Source of the DNA: Opisthorchis felineus
Taxonomy: Eukaryota; Platyhelminthes; Trematoda; Opisthorchiida; Opisthorchiidae
DNA: 64,000 nucleotides
NCBI GenBank assembly: GCA_004794785.1
Contig: SJOL01007640.1
Location: 1,311,456-1,375,455, forward strand
Direction: 5' to 3'
Shown: one piece after another, positions 29,701 to 44,700 of the stretch
How positions within the stretch are numbered: the first letter of the stretch is position 1
Layout of the letters: each line of letters starts with the position of its first letter
Made by a program: the position numbers and the translations under genes
The notes under the pieces: generated by a model
The model's input: only the letters and a program-made list of their open reading frames with translations
Databases searched by the model: none
Told to the model about the DNA's origin: nothing

Positions 29701-32700
29701 CGAGAGAAATTCCTACATAATGTAACAGCATTTTCTACAGGATTCTCCTCCATGTCAAGCTTTCTCAGGCTTAGTTGGTTCGTCATGAAAGTTATCTACT
29801 ACCTGTTGCCAGTGGAAATCCTTGGCGCTACTTCTGAATCTACCATATTCTTTTCATCCAAATCACGAAGTTTTATTCGAATTGACAACACTTCGCAGTA
29901 TATGGAACAACATTGGAGACACTAAAGGATTGCGTCTGTTGAATAAATACCATGTTGTCGTTGGGAAAAAGCCATTACATTTGTCGACGGTACAGGTTGT
30001 TAGTATCAAAATGGTCGCCTTTCATCAGAAACACCCCTATGCAGTTAGTCGCCCCATCATCAGTATCAGCAATAAACTATTGGAGAACAACGGTGATTCA
30101 TCAATGTGTAATCAAAAAGATGTAGTTTAGAATATTCAAGACAGCAGAGTGGACATAGAAGATTGGTAAAACAATCGGATGCGGATACAAGAGTCATCCC
30201 AGACATACACATTTTCAGGTCAAAATTTAATCCAGAAGGAAAACGATAATATGTGACGAGGAAATCAAATATAATTGAAGCTTCTAGTATTCCTTGGGAA
30301 ATATTCTAAGAATGAGCCGCAGTAACAGTACTCAGGTAGTTCTCCATTGTCCTCTGCCGAATCATAATTTGTTCACTGGTCATGTTGTGTAATTCTGAAC
30401 CCGTCGTAAAACTTTTTCTATAGCTGATTCCTAGAAACGAGTACCATATGACAAACGCTCCGTCGGTTTATCAGAGGATGCATTCTCCACTTACAGTGGA
30501 GGCTGTAAGGATGAATACATTCTAATAAACCTGGAGCGAATGGACTGATCCAGTACTTCAACAACGGTTCTGAAGCATCGACTAAAGTTTACGCAGCTCC
30601 TTCCGTGGTAGGGGTGACTGACTTTTAGCATTCAAAGCCATGGCCCATAATGAGTTCAGCAGGAACCTTCAAACTATTAGATATGGTGTGTCAAAGCCGT
30701 GAACTGTCTGAGTTAGAAAAAACTCTTCAGGTGATAAACTAGAATACATTAGTACAAGATGGTGAGCTGATGGCATTATTTTACTTCTCGTGACTCTGAA
30801 CAACCTATCAACAGTTTGGAGTTATTTCGATCTTACGGTTTCGTGGCCTTTGTGGACTAGAGGTTCACGATAGAACGAAAGAAATTACTTTGTAGGACAG
30901 ACATAACAGAAAAAATATCCTCCCCAAGTTGGTTGAACGCTTCAGAACATTCATCCCTAGCATTGAGTTGAACCAGGCTTAATCAGAAGCTTTTTGTTTG
31001 AAGCATGCTTGTTCCAGACCACAGATGTTGGACTCACGTCAGAATGAGGCTTAACTTCAATCGCTCACAGCTAATTGAAAAAATGAACGGGTAAGTAACA
31101 GAATCTGAGTCACTGATGCTGCAATGACAAAAGTGAACAAGAATAAAAAGGATGGGAAACCTGATTGATTGCAACTACTCTTGTGATTCACTCAAATAAG
31201 AAATGGTTAAGTATCTGATAGAAACTTGCATAAGATACCTCAACAGGTAAAAAATTGTTGAACGGAGCAGAAAGACTTGCGGTCAACAGGGTCTTTTTAA
31301 CTCAGTAAAATTAAACCTTAAAATCGCAGACCTACTGCGAAGCTCTCAGTCAAGTAAATAATAAATAATTTGAGTGAACGAGTTCAATTTCAAGACGAAG
31401 AAGCAGATGGGCTTGAAAACTGAGCTAAAAACAGAGGTTTCGGTCATTCACTCACACCCGGTACACCATTCAACCAGGCACTGAGGATCGTGGAAAATCT
31501 AGCACATTCGTTGCTTGAAGTACAATAACTCTCCCAAATAGCGTCTCTTCACTACCCACCTCCACCATAATCACCGCATTTTTCACACCCATTTTGACCC
31601 ATATAGTATGATTTTTTACCTTTCTGGCAGCAACAGCTGAAAGTATTTGTCTTTACTCCATCAACCGCCCCGTTCACCTCTTAAATCACTGAAAGTAACG
31701 TTATCCTTCAGTTCCAGCTTCTTCAACTTAAAGGCTTTGCACTGAAGTGCAGTGGTTCTAACTGCTACAGCTTCTTTCACTTAGGATAAGGAGACAAAAG
31801 TTAATTAACCGACATATGCCGCGTTCCTACATTTTATGCGGTATCGGAATCTGAGATGCGAGCGTCTTTCACCGGAACTTTCACCAGCCTTTTAGGTGTG
31901 TGTGTGTGTGGGGTATTGTCTGAGAGCAAATGTGGACAGTTAAAGCTATGGGACTGATTAGTGTCAGCTTGTGCGTTCCGTCATATGACACTCCATATAA
32001 CATAGTGCAGCGCCCCGAAAAACGGCAAACCAAAAAAGTGTGAACTTTCCCTGAATTTCAAGGGACGTATTTATCATGCTACAGTGCGGGCTGTTGGGTC
32101 GTATGGTTGTGAGACCTGGCCTATTCGAGCAGCGAAACTGAGACGTCTTCAGGTGTTCGACAATCGTTGTCTCAGAACCATAACTCGCGTGGGTTGGCGC
32201 CGGCGAATCTGTAACGAGGCGATTAGAAATCGAGTTTTCGGTTGTACAACGGGTGCTTTCATGGAAGAATGTGTCGAGCACCAGAAGCTGCGTTGGTTGG
32301 GACATGTGTTGCGTATGCCAAACCATCGTTTGTCGAAGAGAGTGCTGTTTTCCATGCCCAACTCAGAGTGGCGGAAGCAGAGAGGTGGCCAACCCTTGAC
32401 CTGGCAGAGGGGTCTGAAGGAGATTACGAAACGTTTGGACGCTGTCGGTGCTATTCACCTTCCAAGATGGGGACCGCGTGATCCACACTGCGCCTGGTTG
32501 GAGACGCTGCGAGATATGGCTGCCAATCGACGCCAGTGGCGTTCTTGTTGTCAGTTTCTATCCAGATTGCCTGCATGAGTGTCTGGAGGTGTAGGAATGA
32601 TTGTGGTAAGCTAGCACTAAGTTCCTTCCCCTTCCACCTTTATTCTTTTCCTCACAATAAGGCTTTCAAAAAATCATGGTTGTACGGCAGCGAAGCATCG

Positions 32701-35700
32701 GTGTTGAACACTGATGTTATGCTGTCGATGACGATGATGATTCCACTTTCATTAAGTTTTCATACGCTTTTGCACGGACTTATCTTACTAGTGCACTATT
32801 ACCTACAAATTTGAGACACTTAAAAACTTATTGTTCATTCCAAGGACCTTTTTTTGGGTGAGACGACTCATTTCAGAAGAGGAGCAAGATCCTAAACATT
32901 ATTTAGTGTGCAGGATTAAGCATAAAGAGACAAAAATTAGGCACGTCATCTGACAACAGGCATTTCGACTTTGAAGTGGTTGAATATCCTGTAACTTTAC
33001 TTAGATAAAATTACTTGTTTAAAAAGCGTAACATGTTGGCGGTTCGAAAATGTGGAGTTGGCTATATAAGCCATTCTGCTTTGAGTTATTTTATCCTTAA
33101 AAACATCCCACTGATGAAATTTTACTTCAGCTGACGACGGTGCATGCTAACCGGAATTACAGTCCAGTTTACTTCACATTGACAGGTTGTTCTGCTGCAG
33201 CTGAGAAACTTCATGGAAACTTGGAAAACATGGAAACTTCTTTATCTTCGAAAAAACTGATGTGACTGGACTCGCTTTCAGGATAGAACATTATTCGAAT
33301 GCCACCTTCCGTCAGGGATCATTGCAAAACTTACTGGGATAAAGCATCCGACTGACCATCCCGGGAATGACCATTATAAACAACGGCAGCTGTTTGATGA
33401 CGCCAGCCATCAAAGTACCACCTTGGGCGTGCGACAAACTCTTTGCTGCCAAGACACGCTGTACCATCATCTTGATTTTTGAAATTGAAAAGAAACGGCA
33501 TTGCTCGGTGAAAGGAGAGAGATGGAAAAGTTTTCAGCCCAAAACTCATGTGCCGATCATACCCGCAAGCAGAACACCATTGTTTTCATCAATTAACCGA
33601 TAAACAGGCAGACAGACAAAATTCAGCTGGGCGAAAAAGATAACATGAGTTCCTGTGCGAACATACTATGAACATTTTTAAGTTCTACGATATAGATACT
33701 AACACGCAAAGAATGTACAGACTCAGACAGTGCAGGTTCATTCGCTACTCATTAGGTAACACTGAGAAGTCTACAGAGTGTCACGCATGGGTTACACAAT
33801 AATGGTTTCTAAATGAAACACTAAGCAAAGACCACAGGCAGTCCAAAATTTCGAGAGAAAATCAGACTGTCCATTCGACATCCATTACAGAAGATAGCAC
33901 GTCGATAGAATATATGCGGGGCAGATTTTTGCTACAGTGAAAATAAGTGTTGCTGTCAGTAATATCACTGTAGATGGATGCATCTAACTGAATTTCAGAT
34001 ATGATTACAAAGGGCTCAGAATTCTGCTGCGGTTGCATAAACAAAAGATCACTCCTGGGAGTGTAGCCAGTAGCTGGCAGTAAATAAGTATGCGCAATCA
34101 GGAAGCCGGGCAGTTCAATTAGAAAAACGGAGGAGCTTGGCTGCAAACGCATGTGGCTGAAAACTTTTCACAGCCTTTTGATGAGCATATTTAGTGGAGC
34201 TTATAATATTGGGAAGATCACAGTTGCTGGACTATAGATAATGAATTGACGTACATTTTAGTCTTCTGATGCTGCTCAGAAGACTGCAATGCGTATGATA
34301 CATTCTCCATGCTCTTTAAGCGCACGACCGACTCGCTCCTCAAAATACCTATTCGGTACGGTAAGCTACAGTCAAAACTGGCGGTAACATGTTAGAAAGA
34401 TTCTCGTATGTTCGACATTCCCAGTTGAAGTGTATTCGTAGAATATGAAACCACCCTTGTACACGATAAAGGCTGAGCCTTGGTTTGACCAGCGTAGGGC
34501 CCAAACCTTGTTCTGAATGGGAGCCTGTGAGGCCTTAGGTACAAAGGGCATGTAGCGTAACAGTACCTGTAATGCCACTATATAAATAGCTGCTAACTTC
34601 AGTTTGATTAACTGAGACATACGGTTCTCATCGTCCAGCACAACTTGATTATAGCGATTTCAGCGAGAAAAAGTAAGCACCAAACTATGGTGTAGTTTTC
34701 AAGCCTTGCAATACTGAGGATAAAGTCGAACGGTAATCACGTCTACTGGTCTACCGTGTTCAGACTCATATGAATTACCATAACTGGAGCGTAATCCTGG
34801 TAAACCTCACCAGTAGTTTTCGTGCTTACTGCTCCGCCGGATGGAGATCCATGTGGTGTTTAGTCTCACCATTGTTAGTGGGATGATAAACCAATGAACC
34901 ACAGATTTTCATTCAAAAGAAACAATACAATATGCCAACCAAATAAAAGTGGGATAAGTATACTCGTTGTAATTGCGTTATCACGTGCCAAGCCAACCTG
35001 GATACCAGAGAACTGTGACCCCACATTTGCTGTCGCCGTTTTATGCACGCTGCAGGATCATCTGTTGGTGTTCTGCCGAAGGCTCACTTTGTTTTCAAGT
35101 CATTCAAAAATGGAAATGAGAGTAGATGGTGGAGGCCACAGAGGAGTGGGATACCGTACATCATATGGTTAACATTTGTTCAGGCGAAACAAAAGAGTTA
35201 GCGAAGATTCAACGAAAACTGACCTGGTCAGCACACCAGTACCAGATGGACGCTGGAGTTTGACCCAAGATGAATCCAAGCCATGGCATGTCTGGGTCAT
35301 CAACCTCACGCAACAACCGGAATGCTTTGGGTGAGGGAATACTGCATCCTAGGCCAGGACTGAGATCAGGGTGGGCTACCAACGTGGCCAGTGATGTGCT
35401 GTTTGTCAGTGCCGATATGTTGACCAGGTCAATGAGCATCTGTGCTCCTTCCGCTGAATATGGGTCGATATGTGGAATGGCCCGGCCATAACCTGCGACG
35501 ATACCAGGGAGTCCTCCAACACGGATGTAACCTAAAGAAGAAGCGCAGAATAGATGAAAATGCACGAATACGTTGAATAATACTTTCCAGGGACTAAGTG
35601 ATAGTTAAAACGTGTTCCCACATGTCTGTAGGAAATAAACTACCGGACAGGCGACGTCAAGCTGGTGGAAAACGACGGACATAAGTGATTTATATTAAAT

Positions 35701-38700
35701 GTACACTGTAAAATAATTTGTTAGTATCTCAGTCTCAGTGGTTTCTCGGTATCATGCAAAATTCGGCCCATCTCAACCACACAAGGTTTGTGAGCTCGAA
35801 TCTAAACGTTTAAAAGCGTCCAATATTGACAAGAACCTCATGAGAACTATCAACTGGTTCAATTACTCAACCGTCTTAATTGCCACAGATCCACTTCCGC
35901 ATATGGGAGCTACAAGTGAGAAAAAAGCGAAGTGAAAACGATAGCTTAAGAAACTCCTGTGTAAATGTTGCTAGTGGTGGTGCAGTGTGGTAGAGCCGCA
36001 GTCACGTGAACAAACCTCTAGAAAAAGAAAACGAGCGCAGACTGGTACAGGCAAATCGGTTTATCCGGGGGGAAGTTACTGAATGTCGACAGAGAAACTG
36101 GGGGACCGAATGGATGTTAGTTCGGAGGTTCTGTCGTAAGGGGGCATCGTGAAGTGGTCTTGCACTGCAGCACTCGAGTATGTACGCATAGACCGCGATC
36201 TGATAGTTTACTGAGTAGCAGGACAGGGAAACAAGTCTGCTGATTAGTCGGGATGCGGCGACTAACGGGTAGCAACTGCACACCACACATAGCAAATGGT
36301 ACGTAGGCCAGAGTATCGCTCCTTTCAACTCGTTTTGTCAGCTGCCTCTTCCTACCTGCAACAAAAGGTTGATCTGGTAGTCAGTCCTCTCATCACAAAA
36401 TTACATAGAAATGACAATCCAAGTTAGAAGTGAGGCACTGATGACTGCCTCAGAGCATGTCCCAGTCGATAGGCCGTTTGTTTCAAAAACCGGAACGGAC
36501 GAGTTTCCCGAATCGAGGAACAAGTCCCTAAAACAGGTAGGATATTTCTTCTTCACCCTCTTACAGATTATGGCAAGACTAATTTTAATCTCAATCATCA
36601 CTCTGGCTACACCACCAACTTTATCAAAAGTGTTTAAGATTCTCTTGAAACAGGGCAGCGAATGCAACTAGGTTCATTTGAATTTGAGCTTAATATCACG
36701 ATCAAAATCCGTTAAACAGATGCATAGAAATTTGCATGACAACTAAACTGGTGTGGTTACAATCGATATCTAGGATTGCGTAAGATCGCCTGTTACTAAA
36801 CGTCCCTATTACCGAACGCCAAGATGAACAGCGGTAAACGTAGAAGACGTTTTATGGTAGTATCAACATACGATGCATGTTGAGATGATAGTGAAAAGGT
36901 CTTTCGGCTAGGTGATTTCCTAACCTCGGCTCGGCACCCGGGAGACAGTCACTCCTGTCCATTTGGTAATTACGTTAAATCCTCCGAGTTCTCAGACTTC
37001 CATGTAGACTTGCTGAAACACATCCATCTGCTGCTAAGAAGCAAGCGCTATGTATGAACTCCTTCCATCGGGGTTCTATACGCCTTCGTGCATCACCACC
37101 GAAAAGAAAGCGAAAATTGAAATTATCGACGCTGTGGGTGTACTGTTGCCAAGTAACTTTGTCATAAAAAGCAGCAATCTACGGAGCAACGCAAGTGAAA
37201 ATGTGGAAGTATTTACAAAGGATTGTAGTCAGGCTTATGAATGATTCCCGAAAATGCAAAACAAAGACGGTGATTGAGTGGATTCGTGTCCAACGTCTGT
37301 CGTTTTGAGTGAGAACTTGAATTTCTAAAAGAATGTGGACAAATTGTACTGAAAAGTCGTAAGTCGCAATTCCATAGTATCGTTCTTGCTAGGATACATC
37401 AGAAATTTGAACCAGCTAGAGCTACATTGGCGTAGAACAGAGCGTTTATACTGATATTGGGCTGAGTGTGGCTACCAAGCCATGCGACTGACATGCAAGG
37501 GCACACAATATTAGGTCAATTGTGTTTCACTGTGCAGCGCACAATCCAGGATGTTGGTACTGGCCAGCTCTTTCTGGTGCAACTAACGAGTGACTGTGGG
37601 AATCTGTGATCAAACTGAAAGCTAAGCACAACGCTGATGAACCGTCCGTGGTTCAAAATTAGGATCCACCTCCTATACTGAGTATCTAAAAGCCGTAACT
37701 CTACTCCACATCCATGTGACATAAACTGTGGTAATCCTCGGTCTTTGCGTGGCTAACATTTAAGTGAGCGTTTAAGCTTCCTTTGCATAGTAACCAAAAA
37801 CTTAAACGAAACATGAAGTGTCTAAAAGCTTCTTCTTTCATTTCTTGAGCAGTCATTGTTATTTCAATGTCCACACTTCATTCAGAATGCATAGGTAGTG
37901 TACATAATCGCGCATGACCTCGTGAAAGATCCGTTAATTGTCGCAAACAACCACCGTGCAGTTTATTATTCTAAATATTGTCAAACCCACATTGGCTTCC
38001 TAAAGACCTCAAATCGGTTATGAATATAGTTGACTAACTACCTTGAGAAGACGGCTATTTAAATGTCCCTACGCACAACCCTGTCGTTGCCGACATGTAG
38101 ACTTACAATGCCCTATCCTAGCCTCTAATTTTGGCTTCAATTTACCATTGTTAACCATTGGTTCGTGATCTTCCACTGAACCACTTTCTTGTAAGAAGCA
38201 CTCAGCCTGAAAGGAAACATGAAACGATCCTTGTTTTCGCATTCCGTATAAATGGGAAGTTACAGTAGGAACTCGTTCACGCTTAACCGAGAGGATACGA
38301 AAGAACGAAATAACAGCATAACCCGCCCATAAGCAGTTTTCTTCATTCAACTGAATTGGTTACCAGCGGACGAATGAACTAGATGCTTCATGCTCATTTG
38401 CGAAAACTCAGAAAAGTGAAGTCACCTCGTCGCACGCAGGACAAAAACAGTATTAGTGCAACGATTCCAGTTTTCACTTGAGTGTTCGGCTATTAGAAAC
38501 CATCTTGTTTGTATACTACAGGTCTTCTAAAAAAACAGTCATTCATGAGACTCATACAGCAACCATTGAAAACTTCTTTTCAGCTGTCTTGATAGGTATA
38601 CTAACTTCAGGTGACAAGTCCACTGCACATTCGAACCAAACGATCAGACAGCAGAATATCTAGTCCACAAAGTGTCTAACAACAATGGCTTCTTCTACTG

Positions 38701-41700
38701 GCTTTTCCTGAAGGGTATCAAGTCCGTTTTGTTTGGCTACATACGGATCTCCTATCATGCTGCTTTCATATTTTAATGGGCACCTGTGTCGTCCTGAGAA
38801 GTATGCTTCGTAAATTAAGGTGGCATTTGCTGCAACACTCATGCTCAGAAATACCGGTAAGTAGACCTTAAGATCTATTGGTTGGGGACGGACAGAACGA
38901 CAATATCAATTATTCTGACTGAGTGCAACAAAAGCACATTTCTTTGCAACTCGGCAACTGTGCAAGGTGGTCATCTATCTACAACAATAATCAAGTTTAG
39001 GCGTCAAATCAGCAGCAAATAGCCCAGAGCTGCAATCACACTAGTCGTCCAGGACAAACACGTTGCAACAGAAAATAAAGGCAGTTTCATTGCCGCAAAT
39101 GTTGTTATCATGCAGGTTGTCAACGAGCGAGTTGTGCCTTGGCTGGAAGTGCAGATGTCCACCTCTTAGGGAATCAACCTTAGGTGGGACTAGTGAGACC
39201 TGAAAAGACACTTTTACAGTGAACTCACTCCCTCAAAAGGGAGTACCTCTCTTGAGGTGACCACTCCAGGGAGCAAGAAGTGAACAAAGTACTCTGCTGC
39301 TCTATATGCGCTCCACGTGTGAACATGAAAAGCAAGAGTAACGAAATGGAAGGCAGTTTACATTGACCAACAGATCAGTGGAGTGGCGGATCGGAAATAT
39401 TAGCCGTTTGCACTGTCGCTGAGGGCTTTCACTCCTTTTACTGGAACTGCCAAAAGCAAACTGTATTTTTGGACAAGGAACCAAACACAGTCGAGAAATA
39501 GATGCTCACTTGAGGAAACGAATACAAGAATGACTGCTTCGATGGCCTTTTTGAAAGATGCTCAAGTTGTTTCACAAAAAACTTGCCGTCCATTCACTGA
39601 CTGAGCCTGGTTATTTAAACTCCGCGATAGTTTCGAAACAGACATCCGTACGACCAACCACAGTCAATCTAAACTGTCTGTTCTCACCATTTCCTCTGAT
39701 CTGTGGAAGTAGCTATTTTCCCCGAAAAGTACACATTGAACTTCCGTGAGTACTGTAGAACGGTGTAGAACGGTGATACCAGAGGTTTTCATATGTCTCT
39801 AGGTCAGCCACACGTAACACAAGAATGATTGTGATGCCGCAACGGATACCTAGTTCACCGAGTCTGGATTGGCGTAGATACTACGCCGTACAATTTTATC
39901 ACCGGTGGTTAATTCTAGCCTATTGTCTGTATGACAAGCGCTAACCGATGCGCTGGATATGTACAAAAGCATCCGCTTCCGGAATCAGACTGAAAACATC
40001 TACTTTTGTGCCACGAGACAAGAGAGGCTGTTTGCCTCTATTTACACCTCTCAGTCACCACGTACAGACAACAAACACAGCAACGTATGTACCGCTGAAT
40101 ATTGTAGTGCCTTCACAAGTATGGTATTGAAATTAATAAAAGGCTAAATATATACAAAGCAATATGGATCATGTCAACTGCCCGTTACCTAATGGAAGGT
40201 AAGATGTTGCTGTTCTTAAATTTGGTGCTTTTGGTATCTGCAGAACCAGGAGGACGATTGTATCGAAGTTAAGGTACATTTTATACTAAATATAATGCAG
40301 CCTACTCCAGCCATATGATCATAGTTGGCCAAGTTAGTCGTCTGGCTGTTGTTGTAGTCGGCAAAACTAACGCAGTCCTAGGAAAGTGTAAACTTACAAA
40401 ATATTCGCGTACAGAATACAACCCAACCGTTTTGAGCTACAACGTTTAGCTTACAACTGCATCAATCTCTCAAGAGTATCAGGCCAGAGTTCTGCCACAG
40501 TCTGGAGACAAACAACTCACACAGGTGCAAAATTTGTTTGACGGAAGCATTTGTGACAATCTGCGGATCAACAACTCCAATAAAAGAGGCAATGACGGAT
40601 CACAGCAATAAATCATCCAGCAATGAGAGTATTCCACATCCGTGAGTAAGCTTTCTTACCAAATACCTTGACTGATGTCAGCGAAGATTGCAATTTGTGA
40701 CGCGGGGATGTTACGAACAACAGCGATGCTTAGGGTTATCGCTGAAACCTAGCTTGGCAAATGGTGTGCGAACCTAGCTAGAAAATACCCTCACGGTAAG
40801 CCACTTAATGTATGACTTCAGCTTACCTGAAGGCTACGTAAGAAGAACTTCTCGACAAAATGGGTAATTTCGATGCGGCAATCACTCCGCTGCGAAAACA
40901 TACGATTGTTTGAAGTAGAACGGGTCCAACGTCCATTGATAAGCAGTAAATCTGGATGTGATGCACTGCAACTGTACACTCGAAGTCTCTGAAATGCTAA
41001 GTATTAAAGAGCCCAACATCCAGAATGGTTGGGAAAACAACCAGGCTGACAACATATGTGAAGACGCCTCAAGCAGCATCTTATGGCAACTGTTTCTCAC
41101 CATGTCCGGTTTACTTTAAAACTACGATCTGCCCCCAACAAGAAGAAACAGTTTTATTCATGCCCATACAATATATGAAAGTACTGGAAGACGCTGTGGA
41201 AAATATCCAAGTTTAATCTTTTAATAAACGACTTCAACCTTTCCTATTCCTTTTATCTTAGAACACTGTATAATACCGTGCTATAATTTGTGATTTAGAA
41301 TTCTAGGAGCAAAAGATATTTTTGAGTGACTCGACTAATAAGCCAGTAAGACATCTTTAACTGCCTGAATCCCAATATTGTTCAGGCCACCACAAAGCGT
41401 ATTTTAATATTGTTAACGAAAAGCTGACAATTGTGACTACATAAATAGGAGACGTGACTCACTGAGTATGGCTAGAACCAGAGCACCAGCAACCATGATG
41501 AAGCACTGCAATGTGTCCGTGTAGATCACAGCTGCCAAACCGCCTGAGAAGACAAAGTTCGGGAATACAATGAAAAGAGGAGGTAGAACTTTAGGTAAAA
41601 ACAGTAGAACTTTCCGGATGGATTGTGTTCAGCTATTTACAGTGCCGCTCCTTTACAACATACCTATATACAGACACCAGCCCTCTACAATTACCAATGC

Positions 41701-44700
41701 TGGTCGATTTCGCCACATTCACGTTATGCTTCTATAGAATAGGTTTTCACCTCTCGTCGCGGAAGGCAGCGCGTCCTTCCTCAAAATTTAGCAAACAAGC
41801 ATTTTATGTTGAGTGAATTCAAATTCACGGAATGACGCCAAATTACTAAACCGTCTACATCGTACACTTTTCCGGAGTAACTATTTTCGACCGATCTCGT
41901 TTGGCGAACGCTATGGAGAAACACCATTGCAATTTGTTACACCTAGAGATGTATCATTTCATTGGGACACTCTCATCAGGTAGAGGAACTCCGAGTATAA
42001 GAACTAGCTTCATTCTCCTTCGGATTGAAAAAAGTGTGGAATCTTCATAGGGAAGAGGAAACAAAAAAAACCCTCAACCTACAAAAATTAAGAAAATTGA
42101 CTTAGAATTGACGAAAATGAGTCTTATCTGAAAGCGTCAGTTGATTTAACAAAACTCATCGAAAATAAAATTCGCTAGTAACACTACATTCCCTCTTTTT
42201 TTACAAATAATTTTCAATAAACAAATTCATTCAGGGCAACCAACTCTTTCGGTAGAAAGAGGTATGAAAGAAACAGTGTCATCAGGCCAATTTTTGGCGA
42301 TCAGTAGGGCGCATATAAGTTGGGAACGTTTGGATGTCGACCCGAACACAAGCGCTGATTTCTATATTATTGGACTATGTCACGCAAAACGACTGTTAAT
42401 TAATCGGACAAATTTCAGGCAGGTATCCTGACCTCAGGAAGCCTTTCATGATTGTCTCTTCGGGAATCGTTTTTTTTTGCTGTTTGACAGTCATGCTTGA
42501 AGTGAGCACAGTATAACTCAATAAATCTGAGAGGCACCTCTCGAAATTTAAACTTTCCAGAATTGGATAGTCTTTCGACCATATGTGCCTGATAATTCGC
42601 TGTATTTTAATTAACTTTGCCGTCCATCCATTCCCCTCGTATCTAGACAGCCGTGTCCGTTAATTGTGTCTGCACGTGCTTAACATGTGCACAGATGTGG
42701 AACAAAAATCCTCAGCGAACGGCACAAGTCATCACTTCGATAAAAAGTGCACCATCGAACAAGTATACTGACGATAGGTAAGCCACACAAAAACGGGATG
42801 TGGTTTTATTAACTTAGTAGAAAGAAGGGGGCTTGGGCACCCGAAATTCACTTTTTTTCCCGAAATGAAAAGTCACTACGATATTTTGCAAAATTTTTCG
42901 CCATTTTCCAGCTTTGGTGTGTGATTACATGAAGAGCCAACGAAACATAACATGCACTTTAGGAGTAGGGGAACAATTTTCCCCAGAACAACCGGATAAT
43001 TTTTTTAATGAAGTGTCACAAAAATTCCGAATAACTGAACATTTTGGAACGAAACAACCTGTTTCCTAAAGTATACTTCCAACTCAACGAGGTAGGCTTT
43101 ACAGGAGATGGATACACTTTGGTACCTCCCAGGAATAGGGTTTTAACTTCGGCAGTGGTAGCGAAACCCGCAGATTTCGAACTTTAAGTATAGTTTTCAA
43201 GGAGGTCCTACATGTTTGAAATGAATACTGTGTACATCAACGGAAAGTCTTGCACGGAAGTAAAAGCATTTTTACTAATTGACGGAAACCAATTCAAAGA
43301 GTCAGTAGAAACAATAGTTATTTGCACAGTGCTGGAGATAAACGTGGCCTAGGAGCTTGAATCACTGATTTTGGTTGTGGTGTTTTTATATTTCTACCTG
43401 AAGATTTTACGCAGATTGGTTAACAAATGCACCTCTGTGTGTAACAGGCTCACTGGTCTTTCGTATAAGTATTATCATTTTGTCAGTGGATCACAAATTG
43501 TTCCCCATGAATCACGGTATCTTCTAAAGAAGTTCCCGATATATTAAGTAAAAGTGGGGCAATATTTATTTCGTAAGCTGCTCACTCTTTCAACTTGTTT
43601 GAAAGATAGTAGTTTATTGATAGTTGTCTGCAAACCGCTGCTACGAATCGAAGTCAGACTGAATTGCCTAGGAGTATCTTCGCATATCGGTGCAATTACA
43701 GGATATTGTGTGACGTACAATTCCCAACTGACCGCCACTGGTTTCAGCAGTGGCGCAGTATACAACAATGCACAAAACAGTTTTACACCAAAGAAGTTGA
43801 GGTCTCATTCATTCCACGGATGATAAACGTCCCTTATCAGTCAACGATAGGTAACCATCAGCTCAACTGCCGCGTGCACAGCACTTGTGGTTCCACTAAC
43901 CACGCGCTGGCCACCACGTGTAACTATGAGGACACTACTGACAGCAATAACGCAAAGGTGTGATTGAATCAAACAGGCGTTAACCCATTAACCCGGCCAG
44001 ATTGATGCCCAGGCACGAGAATAAGAGCAACCTAATGATGTTTCTTTACAATCGCGTCCATTTGGTGTGTCGCACAAAAAAAAAAGGAAAATTGACACCA
44101 CTGTAGGAGAAAGTCAACGCATTCGTATAAGAAATGTTGGTCAGTAGGTATTGGTGCTGCACTGGAGATCATTGTGGTACGATCATGCTTAGGCCGGCAG
44201 AAGGCTGCCAACAGGCCTCTGCGAGTTTCCCCGCTGACCTTATTCATTCGGGATTCAAGAATGCTGAAGCTGAGGGACTATTTCGAATTATAGACTGTAA
44301 ATGTGAAGGTGAAAAGCAATTCAAGTTGCACAGCAGATATAAGTACACTTTACAACAGAGGAGTCACATTTTGCGTATGTTAACATCACTATTATTAGTC
44401 CTCAGCCCAAGACAGAAAATATGTAGGTAAAATAGAATAAAGAAATTGAACGGCGTTGAACGGATACTTATTGATTGCTAAGTAGAGATTTCATCCTGTT
44501 AGTGAAGCCCTAAATGCTGAAAAGCCGAGAAACACTATACAGCTGCTTCATCCTTGTTGTGAATCATCAGCAGTGCGTATCTCACGAAACTCATAGAGCT
44601 TCGAACTCGTGATCGTCCGGCCAGCGTTTGAACACTTGACCGTTTGGCCACGAGTGGCTGATCAGTAGTGTGAGTAGCTCTCACTATTGATTGATTTCTA

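Larger units (their letters stand above)
18278..33334 (-). other. Intron 9 (about 15.1 kb, repeat-bearing)
   Basis: Starts GTAAGTTTTG, ends CCCGCAG, phase 1. It carries three RTE-like fragments (18880-19900, 20120-22590, 32030-32742). The interval 22600-32020 holds nothing that I can name; a GGTTCAAACCC box at about 23738 has no convincing partner A box. Confidence 0.85.

Noticed and set aside
31964..32326. 120-codon minus-strand frame
   Set aside because: Antisense shadow of the reverse transcriptase fragment of copy E.
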